Source: an uncultured Eubacteriales bacterium (GTDB taxonomy: Bacteria > Bacillota > Clostridia > Christensenellales > UBA1242). From it: DNA of 64,000 bases. Location of the stretch: NCBI GenBank assembly GCA_949031345.1, contig CARNVA010000007.1, positions 1-64,000 on the forward strand, given 5' to 3'. The notes under the pieces are model-generated. The model worked only from the letters and a program-made list of their open reading frames with translations. It was not told the origin of the DNA and searched no databases. Positions 49,387 to 61,300 of the stretch are shown piece by piece (position 1 is the stretch's first letter; every line of letters starts with the position of its first letter). The position numbers were made by a program, and so were the translations under genes.

Positions 49387-52300
49387 TTATTGATTTGCAA
49401 GTTTATCAAGTTTTTTCTTTCTTCTCTTAGCAAGAAGGATAATCAAAATGATTATTAAGATTACAACTACGACTACTACTACAATTACAATAATGATTGT
49501 TGTCATTGTCTTGGTATTGACAATGATTTGAGCATCTTTATCAACGCACCAGAAAAGTCCGCTGTAGCTAAGTCTTGGGTCTGGATAGCTCTTGTAATGA
49601 AGCACATTTTTAAATTCATGTGCGCCAAGGTCTATCTTTCCCTTGAATGGATTTTCTTTTGTGCCGATAGGCTCCCAATATCTGCCTTCAAAGCCGATAT
49701 TGCTTGTTACTTTATAGCTGCACTCGCTGTAAGGAATGCCCTCGTCATTTGTTTCGCCATTATTTACTGCATAAGCAACAAAGGCAAAATCTCTTGCTGT
49801 ATTGATGAGATATGGGTCTTCATCTGTACCGCTTCCGCTAAGCCCAGACGCCCTTGCATCTTCATCAGTCCAAAGCACTCTTGCAAAGTATACATAGATG
49901 TTTATTTGATAACCAAAGAATCTATCCATGAAATCTTTGCCCATTGAAAGTGTGCCATTTACCACATATTCAGAAGCGTCAAAGGTTATGCCATCAACAA
50001 CCACATAAGTCTTTTCATACTTGTAGTTTGCATTTGCGATTATTCTCATTGAGAAGTTGTCGCCATACTTGACAGTCTTGCGGTCACCATTATTCACCTT
50101 ATTTGAAGAGCCAGAGCCGTCTATGAAATAGAGTGTTCCAGACTTCAAGATTTCTGAATTATCAAGTGGTGAAGTCATTGCAAGATTGAAGGCAAGTGTG
50201 ATGTCTTCTCTTGTGACCGGAATTGAAAGCTTGATTGAGTAATCTCCGCCATCAACTTCAGTGAGATCTTTTACATCTAAGACATAACTGAATACATAAG
50301 TATTTGTTTCGCTGTCATAAACAGATTCAAAGATGCTTTGACCGAAGCCATAACCTCTTGATTTTTGAACAACTACAACCAAAGTATCGCCGACAGCTGC
50401 ATTGAATACGCTGTTGTAATCACACTGCTTTCCATTTACAAGCACCTTAACAATTGTGTGAAGTGAGCCAAGCTCGCCTGCGTTAAAGTTTACTGCAACA
50501 TTTCGGCCTTCAAACACTGCTGTAATGTCAAGTGGATAGTCAATGAGATTTGTAAATTCATATATGATTTCACCAGCAACTCCAGGCTTGCCAATGTATT
50601 GCTCGCCTGTTGAATTGTTTTCCCAATATAAGAATTTATACCCTTCAATTGGCACTGCAACAAGAGTGAGAAGTTTTCCAGCGTCAAAGCTGCCGCTTAA
50701 AATTCCGCCATCCTGCCTTGCAAAGCTTTCGCCGCCATTTGCAAAGTCATTATTGTTGTTTTTAATAGTAAATTTAACTGTTGGGTTGTAAAGCGCTCTG
50801 ACAACATATTCACCCATAACTAGATCTTTAATAGTAAAGCTCTTGCCGCGTTCGGTGATTTCTCCGCCATCGAGTTGAACAGTAAAACCAACAAATTCAT
50901 ATCCTGCTATTTCTGGAGCAGCAAACTCTAAGGTAGAGCCAACAGCAATTTCGCTATACCAGCGATTTTCCTGTCCAGTCCAAGCACTTGAGCCAAGGGC
51001 TGCAAGGTTGGTAATGAAATTGAAGTTTGAATAATTTGGGTCTTCAAGATATTTTGAAGGTGATACTTCTACTCTCACCTTAGCCCTGTCATACACATAG
51101 CGTGCGTAAAGGGTGAAAGTTTGAGTTGTTGCATCAAAGCTTCTATCTTGTTCATACATAGAGCCCTTATGAGTGTAACCAGTATTTTGCCAATTCATCA
51201 TAATGTCATTGTATTTGTCAATGTATTGAATTGCATTTTCGTCACTTGTGTAGTAATAATATCCTGCAAAAGTGAAGCCCTTCTTCTTTGCAAATACAGT
51301 GCCATAATCGTTGGCTGAAAGACTGCTTAAATCCCACTCTTCGCCAAAGCGGATTTTCTTTTCCATTGTCACTGAGGTGTTTTCATCAACCACGAATTTC
51401 AAAGTATATTCTTTTGGCTCTACATAAACCACAATGGTTGCACCAGCTGTCACTTCATCAATGATAAAGTAAGCACTGTTTGTGAAGCCTGAGCTGAGTG
51501 GGTCTTCAGCAGTTACTTGTGAAACTTGAATGTTGTTGAAAGTTTCGTCACCTGAGTAGATAATGTGATATTTAAGTAATCCGTCATCTCCTGTAAGGAG
51601 GCTGTATGAAATGAGTGAAGCAATGTCTACTCTAAGGCCGGCGCCAGTTACAACTGCAACATTGATTGAGTCACCACGGCTTGGTCTTGAAGAAACAAGC
51701 TCGTTTGATGTGTCAACAGTGAAAATTCCGCCGTGTACACCCTTTGTAATATCTTCGCCTTCATTGACGAACATAATTTTAATATTGTTCTCTTTTGCGA
51801 TAAAGCGCACGAGAATTTGTGAACCTTTTGTTGCGCCAGTGATTACATAGATGTCTTTTCCATTTATGGTTGTCTGGCTTTGTATCATTCCTTTTGATGT
51901 GACAACTGAAGCTGTAAAGCCTTTTTCTGCAACAACTTCAAAGTAAAGCACTTCATCTGTATAAGAAATGATTGTGTAGTTTCCGCCAATTACGAGGCTT
52001 CCTTGATATTCGTGATATTTATCATCTGAATATCTTTCGCCCTCACTGTTTGTCGCAAACACCTTTCCGCCCTTTGTAGAGCCAAGGTTGTCAATGTAGT
52101 TTACTTGAGTCGACGACTGAACAACCACTTCAATTTCGCTTGGTGTAAACACCACTTCAATATGTGTGATTGGGTCATAAAGATCAAGGTAGATTGAAAT
52201 CTTGTTTCCATCAATTTCAAAGTCACCCTCGCCTGCCTTAACTCCATCAAGTAAAATCTCTGAAAGCTCATAACCATTTTGCGCTGCAAGCACAAGGTCA

Positions 52301-55300
52301 ACATTAAGTCCAAGGAAGAAGTTTCCATTGTTTTGACCGATTACATCAACAGTGATGTCTTCACTTTCTTGAGAAGCTGTGAAGCTGCCCTTTCCAGTAG
52401 AAACAAATGTGATGTTGCGTTCTTTTCTTGCATAACATGCAAAGATTGGAATTATTCCCTCTTCGCCAGCTGCCTCTAAGGCATCTCTGATGTCACTTGA
52501 AACAACATAGTTTGTGTTTGGCTCTGTTGAAATTACATTTTCACCGATTTTCCAACCGATAAACTCATAATTTTCAACAAGCTCTCTCTGAGTAAGAGTG
52601 ATTGTCTTGCCAAAGTCAACAACTTGAACGCTGTCACTTGTGATTTCACCATACGCACCCTGACCTTCAGCCACATTTACACTGAATGTATATGTGCGAG
52701 GCGTTGCAGAAAATTCAATTGCAAAGTCTTCGTCAAAGCCTGCAAGTGAAGCTGAGAAGTAATAATATCCGTCAGCATTAAGCACATTTGACACGCTTCC
52801 TTCAACAACATAGTTGTTCTCACCAGTTGCGAGGTCGCCAGCAGTGTAGCCATAGGCCATAACGCCACTTACTGTGAAGGTTTCACCTGTTCTGATTAAG
52901 AAGGTGTCGCCTGAAAGTGTAATATTTGTTGAATTGAATGAAAGTCTTAAGAAGATGTTTCTCACATCACTTACAGTCACTCTGTTGAGAGCGGCCTGAG
53001 CGCGTACTGAAAGTGAAGCACCGCTTACAAACTCTTCCCAAACATAGGTAAGAGTTTTCTTGTCTTCGCTGATGATTGGAGCATTTACTTTTCCGTTTCC
53101 AGCAAATACAACGCTTGATTCGGTAAATTCATAACCCTTCTTAGCAGTGTAGACAATTCTCACCCTTTGCTCTGTCTTAGCAACAACAGTTGTGCCTGAA
53201 ATTGTCACTTCTTCGTCATCAATGAACACTTGATAATTTGCAATGTTTTCATTGAAGAGTTGAAGAGTATTGTCATCTGGCAAAATGTTGAAGACAACTG
53301 AGCTGTCTGCGATTAAGTTTTTAATGGTGAAGTAACCATTGTTTGTGATTTCTCCATGAAGATTTTCATCATTCACTTCAAAGGTGTAGCCCTGTTTTGG
53401 AGTAACAGCCACTTGAAGATTTGTCTCGTTGTAAACGAGTGTGAAGGTCTGACCACTTATAATATTGTTGCCATTTACATTGACAGTAAGTCCATCGTCA
53501 AACACAATTGTGAGGTCAAATGGAGCATTTGTCCAAGTTGCAGCAAAGGTAAGTGTGAATACATTTTCGTTTGCGTCATAAACGCCGATTGTCTCTAAAA
53601 TGTCACCTTCGTTGTAAATTTTTCCATCTTTGTCACTCCACTGAGCATTCTTTCCAGCAAGCACTGCTTGAGGGAATGCGCCAAGCGTCTGACCATAACG
53701 AGCAGAAATTACATTCGAGCCATTGATTGCACCATCGGTTGCGTCAAAGGTAATCTTATAAACTGCACTTGTCCAAACTGCGTCAAGCACAACTGTCTTG
53801 TCGCCGTCAAGGTCTGGGAAAAGTTCATCAACAATTTGCTGGAAGTTTTTCTCGCCAAGTCTCAAGCCATTTGAGTAGGTATAACGCTCTAAGGTGTAAG
53901 TACCTTCAGTAGCAGTAAGTCTTGGTAGATTTTCTTCTGTAATTGAAGCAAGCTCTGAGTATTTATAAACTGGAGAAAGTGAATTTGAGTCTGTTCTGTT
54001 TGTATTTGCAGGAAGGTTGAGATTGATGCTTAATGTAATTTCCATCTCATCATAGGTCACGCTGAGCACAACGGCTGAAGCAATGCCCTTCAAGATTGCC
54101 TTTCCTCTCAAATTGCCAGTATCAGTCAAATCTTTGTCTTTTGTTTCTCCACTTACAAGGTTGTAAGACCTTACTTTGAAACCTCTTTCACCCACGAAAT
54201 CAATTTCAACATCGGTGAAATATTCAACATAATAAACTCCGTCAACGTTTGTAAGTGCGTTTGCTGGGTTTGCTGTGACTGTAATATCTTCAACATTGTT
54301 TCCACTTAATGTAATTGAATATTTTTCAATTGTCCAAGAAGCGTAAATATTTAAAGTCAAGTTTTCGCCAGATTGGGTTGTAACAACCTCTTTAAGCACA
54401 TCTACAATATTTGAGCTGTCAAGAGTGATATATCCACCATTTTGTGCAAGTTTATAACCTGCGAATTTATAACCTTTTCTTGTTGGCTGTCTGAATGAAG
54501 CAAGAAGTTCTTCGGCTGTTATATTTTGAAGTGGATAGCCCACTTTGAATGTAAAGCCTTCAGCAACAATTCCGTCACTTACAAACTTGCCACCACTTAC
54601 AAGGTCTGCGTGCTCTGTTGAAGCATTTACAACAATTTCAATTGTGAAGTTGTTGATATCACCTTTCACATTATTAAGCACTTTGTAGTTTGCACTATCT
54701 TCGCCCTTAATTGAAAGAAGCACTGGTTTGTTTGTGCCAACCTCAGCGTCATAGAAGCCACTGTTGTCAAGGTCAATTTCAACCCTGTCTCCGCTTTCAA
54801 TATAAGCGTCAATATTTGTATCGAATGAAGCAGGAAGTTTGTTTGTTTCATCATATTGTTTCACAACTTCAACACTTGAAAGGTCAAGGTCTTTCACTTT
54901 GATTTCAACTGTTATGCTGTAGCCGTTTGACATAAGCCCAACAAAGTTTGAAGAAGTGATGACAAATGAAATTGTCATGTCACTGCCCGCTTTAAGAAGT
55001 CCAGCACCAGAAATACTGCCATTGTCAAGCAAGATTGAGCTGATTGAAGCAAAGCCATTTTCAACATCGGTTGTAACTCCGCCAATTGAAAGAGTGAAGC
55101 CTTCAATGAGAGCAAGCACATCTTCAATTGCAGTATTTACGCCAATCTGACCATAAGTGAAAGTCTTGTTTGTAATATCAAATGATACGCTTTCAACTAC
55201 GGCTGGAGTGATTGAGCCCACATATTTGCCTTCTGGCAAGATGTAGTTTGCAATGTCTGCGCCCGCAATAGCAATGCCTAAGAGGTCAATGTTTTGACCT

Positions 55301-58300
55301 GCTGTAACTTGAGCATATCTTCCTGTAAGATATACCTCGTCACCTTCAACAACATTTGTAAAGTTTGCGTCTTCTTTATTGATTGTGTCATTTCTGTCAA
55401 ACACTTTGCTTGTGCTGTCAAGATTAAGCACAACCTTTTCGATTGTGAAATCAACATCAAGCAGATATGAAGAGAAGTTTCCTCTTCCGCTGATAGTGAT
55501 GTCTGCCTCGCTGTAAGAAGCTGCATTGATTGCACCATCTGCTGTCAAGGTAAGATTTTCAAGAGCAAGCACTTTAAGGAAGCCATCAAGCTCTTTCACC
55601 TCATCTCCATCAACATAAGTAAGAGTGATGGTTGAGCTTGCCTCGCCAAGAGTGATAACCCACTTTCCAGCAAGGTTGTCATAAGTAAGAGTGATGGTTG
55701 GTGCTTTCTTAGTGTATGTGACAACAAGAGGGTTGTCAACGCGGATGGTAACTTCAACATCAGATTGGTTGATTGTGAAGATTGCATCCTCAGTGATTGT
55801 AACATAGAAGTTGTCATTGCTTGGTCTTCCCACAGTAAATCTGTAAGTGCCAATGCTTTCTCCGCTTTCTCTTGAAAGAGAGATTGTGAGCTCTTGCTGA
55901 GCGTCACCTTCAAACATGGTTGTATCAAAGGTAAATTCAGGATCGGTATTGCCAAACAGTTTTGACCTAAGCGCGCTTGGAATGTCATCCATGCCCACAA
56001 CGATTTCTGCCTGAGCAACAGCAATTTGAATTTCACTATCAAGTGAAGCAGAAGAAAGGTCAAAGATTGTTTCATCTGCAACAAGTGAAACAGTGTATGT
56101 GCCAGCAAGTTTGATTTCGCCAACATTTACTCCAGTCTTATCTTCAGTGAGTGTAAGACTGTATGAGCTGTCAGCTTTGCCAAGAAGGTCAGCAACCTTT
56201 TCTCTGCCAAGCCCTGCGCCAGTGAAAGTCACATAAAGCTCTGGAAGGTAATCTTTGTTTTGGTAAACAAATTTGATGTCACTAAGCTCCATAGCACCAA
56301 GCACAAGTCTTTCAACAGTCACATTGAAGCTAAGCTCAAGTGATTTTGGTTGATATCCAGACCTGCTTGCTGTAATTGTGAGAATATATTCTCCGTTTGA
56401 GGTAGTATTTGTTGGAAGAGTAAATGTGTCACTAGTTGCCACTTCAACTCCACCCTTTGTAATGCGGTATGTGTAAGAAATGAGACCATTTCTGTTTGTA
56501 ATATCACCCTCGCCACCAAGCATTCTGTCAAGAGTGATTTCTTCCTTGCCGTTGAGGTCAATCTTAGCCGAGAAGGTAATGTCTTGACTTTCTCCATCTG
56601 GAGTTTCAAGCAACCAGTTTGCAGTCACGCTATCTGCGGCAATGCCAGCCTCAGCTGAAGCTGTAAGAGTGTTTCCTGCAATGGTGAGTTTGTCATTTGC
56701 GCTTATCCAGCTTTCAAATTCAAAACCTTTAATGTCACCCTCATGGTCGTCTGCTTCTGGGCTTGGCAGTGAAACGCTTGAGCCAAGTTTGACATAAACA
56801 TAACCTGTGTCGCCCTTGCCTTCACTTGCAATATCACCAAGTCTGAGCATAATTGCTTTGTAGTCAGTCACAAACGCAACAATGGTTGCATCGTCACTCA
56901 CCTCTCTAGTCTCTGTGCGAGCTGCTGCCCCTTCAAGAGTGTTGAGAACGGTGGTCAACTCAGTAATTTGTTCTGCCTCATTTTCGCTAAGCTCACTCCA
57001 TTGAAGCACATTCATTGTGCCGCCAATTTCAAGACTAAGTGAAAGTGAAACTCCCTTTTGAATGAGAATGTATGCACGACTTTGTCCATTTCCAACGATT
57101 GAGAATATAAGCTCGCCTTCGCTGGTCATGAAGTTGAGGTCTCCGTTTTCAAGAGTGCCTTTAATTCCTACATTTGTCTGTTCAAAGCCAGTTGCTTTAA
57201 CCACATTTGCACTATTATCAGCAAGCGTAAAGTCACCAGCATTGAAATATTTAGTTTGAAGGTCAATTCTGTAAGCTTGGTCAGTTGAGATAATTTTAAA
57301 GAAACTGTCTTCTGCAAGCAAGATTTCAAAATTTTCCTTTCTTTCCACACCCATTGCATCAACAGCTGAGTATTCATAAATAAACTCTGATGCAAGGTTG
57401 TAAACTTTTATAACTTTGTCATTTGTATTAACTTTATTGACTTTTATGTCAAAGGTCTCTACACCAGCTGAGGTAACAAATCCCAAATTCCTCACCGTGT
57501 GAGCGGCATCTTTGTAATAACCTTTTTCTTTGAATGAAAGGATGATTTGTGCCTTCTCAACCTTTGCCTTGAGGCTGTCATCTGTCACGAATGTGACAAA
57601 GCCACCCTCTATTGAAAGTCCGCTGTAGTTTGAAATATCAAAACCGCCAGCATTATTTAAATAATATTTAACTGCAAAGCTGTTTCCGGCTTCATATAAG
57701 CCTTTATCATCAACAAGCTCTACTCTATCAATGCTCAATTCTCTATTATCCGCACCATCTTCTGCATAAGTCACCTTTCCAAGACTGTTGAGTTGCTCGT
57801 CAGTAGAAGTTGGATAATAAACATTTGTGCCTGAATAGAATGTAGAAAGCTTTGCATTCGCTATACTTACAACGCTCCTAAGAATTGCCACATTTACTTC
57901 ACTTGATGAAAGTGTTCTTGTTTGACCTGTCAAGTTGTCTTTAATTTCGAGTACGAAAATCGCTTTTGAAGAAAGCACATTCTTTTGCATCAAACTGAAA
58001 TCACTTGCAGCGTTTGTTCTCACGCCATCAAGCAAATAATAATAGCCTGTTATTTCATCACCATTGCCTTGAACACCAATGCTTAATACTTCATTGCCAT
58101 CCACATATATGCCAGAGGTGGCAACAGCCTGTTCTCCACCATTATAAGTGAGAGTTGTGCCTGTTGTCACAAGGCTGATATAAGAATAATCTGCCTTAAC
58201 CTGCCATACTGGGCTGAGGGTGATATCTCTTGTTCCATTAACTATTTCATAAAGCTCATCATCACTTACAACGAAACCTGTGCCATTGATAAACTCGCTT

Positions 58301-61300
58301 GCGAAAGTGAAAGCAGAGCCATCAAAGGTTGCAAATGTTCTTGTCCCCCACATCAAAGCTTTAAGGTCATAGCCTGGTCTTGTAAAGATGAGGGAATTGA
58401 ATTTTGCTGCTATGTTTTCATCATATCTGATTTCAAATTGAGTTGTTCCAGAAATTGTGTAATAGCGTTTTTCATTTGTTTCAATTGTCACATTGTAAGC
58501 CTTTGCCACAATGCTGACTGTAATATTTGTATGAGCTTCAAGACCCAAAATTGTGAGAGTATTTTCTGTCAGAATATACTTTTCACTTTCAAGCCCTGAA
58601 ACCTCGCCAAGCTCATATCCTTTTGCAAGGCTGAAGGTAAAGAGTTTTGTTGCACCGTTGAAATAGCGCACTTCAAGTTTTGTTCCACTCTCGTTAAAGC
58701 CGTCATATTTTACTGAGTTGTACTTGTCAACATTGCCTGTAATATCGATTACGAGGTTGTAAACAAGTCCCCAAGCAGCTTTAAGGTCAAGAGTGTGGTC
58801 AGCGCTTCTGAAATGCTGGCTGACAAGAAGTTGACCTTCAGCGAAAGTCTCAACAATTTGAGCCTGTGTGCCTTTGTTTTCAATCTTATGCCATACATAT
58901 TCTTCATCGTCTGATTGAGTAAGAGTTGGAATGTTTGTCATTGGCTTGCCATATTCATACTGTCTTGTCACAGTTTGTTGTCCAGCTTCTGCCCCTGCAA
59001 AGTCAACGCCTTTTCTGTCAGTCTTATCAAATGTGACTGTATAAATTACACCTTCAAACACCGCTTTTAAGGTAATTCCATTTTTGTCATAACGCTCCTG
59101 CTCTGGCACGCCGCCGCAGATTGCTTTGATGACATCAACAAGTTTTGCATTGAGTGCAAAGTTGTTTGTCAAGCCTTCTGCCCAAGCTTCTTGAGTGTAA
59201 GTGCCAATGGCTGCAGTGTATGTCTTGTTTGCAAATAAATCACTAAGAGTGAAGTTTTCACCTTTTGTAATGTCATATTCGCCACTTATGTCACCGCTCT
59301 TTTCGGCGATTTCAGTGCCGTCTGGAGTGACATAACTTGTTGCGAATGAGAATTTCATTGGTGAAATTTCAATATTTACATTTGTTGTATCTTTGATTGT
59401 ATCAATGATTGCTTCCCCAGTTCTGAGATTGTTTGGCTTAGACTCAGTAAAACCAAAGCTCTTTTCTGGAGTCACTTCAAAACCAGTCCACATATAGAAA
59501 TCGTTTGAAGTAATTTCAATTCTGATATCGTGTGTGTATAAAACTTTATAAACATCATTTCCGTCAACATTTGTTGGAGAAATTTTTCTATCTTCATCAA
59601 TGTCAAACACAGCAATGCTTGCATTTGAATAAGAGATGTTTACATCAATTTCGTCCTCTTTCCAACTTGCATAGAAGGTAATTCCTGCCAAATTATCTCT
59701 TTCAAGAGAGGCTCCGTTTATTCTTTGCCAGATGTTTTCGCCTGTATTTACAGTTGCGCCAGCTTCACCCAAAACTCCACCAGTTGTCCAGCGGTCGAAT
59801 ATATAACCATGGTTGAGGGTAAGCTCTGGAAGGTTTCCAGCCAGCATTTCGCTGTATTTAAGGTCGCGAGATTGAACGCCAATCCAGCCTTCAGTCTCTG
59901 TGGAAACTACATAGTCACTTCCTGGCTTATTGTAGTCAACAATAATTCTCACAACAATCTCAGAAGTGTTTACTGTAAGAGTGACATTATCTGTAATTCT
60001 TGCAAGAGTAATGGTTGCATTTTTGTCATTTTGTCCACTTGCAATTGCAGCATCTATATTTGCCGCAAAAAGCGTTCTGCCAACAAATTTGTATCCTTCA
60101 TCTGCAGTTACTGCAAGAGTGACAACCTCTTCCCCTTCATTATAATAAGGAAGAATTAAAGTTGTGCCAGCTGCAGTGCCGTCAATGCTCAACTGTCCGT
60201 TTGCGATTGCAAAGGTGACAGTATAAGATTTTCTTTTCCAAATCGCATTGATTTCAATTCCGATATTGCCGCCGTCAACTGCCGCTTGAAGCAGAGTTGC
60301 CTTATCATTAGCACTCATATCTCTTGAAATTGTGATTGCACTTTCGCCAACTCCAAGTTTCCAGCCGGTATTTATGTAACCTTCTCTTATCAAACGATTT
60401 CCGTTTGCAAGAATGTCTCCAATAAGGCTGTCAATGTTTCCGTTGTAAGAAAGAGACATTGGATTTGCATTTTCAAATGAGGTAATTTTGTTATTTGCGA
60501 ATGTTGTCTCATATCTGTCTGCAACTGGGTTGTAGATATCACCAGAATTTCCATTCTTGTTGAAAATGAGTGGAGTGCTTGTAATATCACCAGTGACATT
60601 TGTTGTAATTGTATAGTTTACGCTGTCATCATTGCTTAAATCATAGACAAGAGTCACCTTCTTTCCACTTGCGATGAGTGAGTCAGAATATGTTCCACTT
60701 GTCACAGTGATGATATCACCACTAAGCAAGCCGTTTGATGAATAGAAGCCACCAACAGCATTTACATTTTGCCCAACAAACTTGCCAAGCAATTCATTGT
60801 TTCCATCATATTGTTTTGTGATAGTAAGGGTTGAATTTGTGATTTCAATTACCTTCTTATCAACAACGATGGTCTTTTCATAGGTTGTGGTATAAACCTC
60901 GTCAAGCCCGCCAAGTGCTTCTTTGAAAGTGAAATCTTTTGAAGTCACTGTAAAGACGATTGTGTAAGTGCCAGCTTTAAGATATTTGCCTGTTGAGTAA
61001 ACTGCATCCTTAATCTCATAGTCTGTGATTATGAAACAGTTTTTATCAATCTCGCCAGTCTTTCCACCTGCATAACTGAAGGTTGGCGCAAACTTATTAT
61101 TCACAATTTCAAGAATAGTATCATCTTTCAAGTCTCCATAAGGAAGGTTTGTAAGAGATGTGTTGAATGAAACTGTGCTTGTGCTGTCAGCAATAACTGT
61201 GGCTTGAAGGTCGTCAGCATATACGAGAGTATAGCTTTCTCCTCTGCCCACATTTGAAAGCACAATATTTGAAAGGTTTCTCTTTCCAGCATTCTTAAGC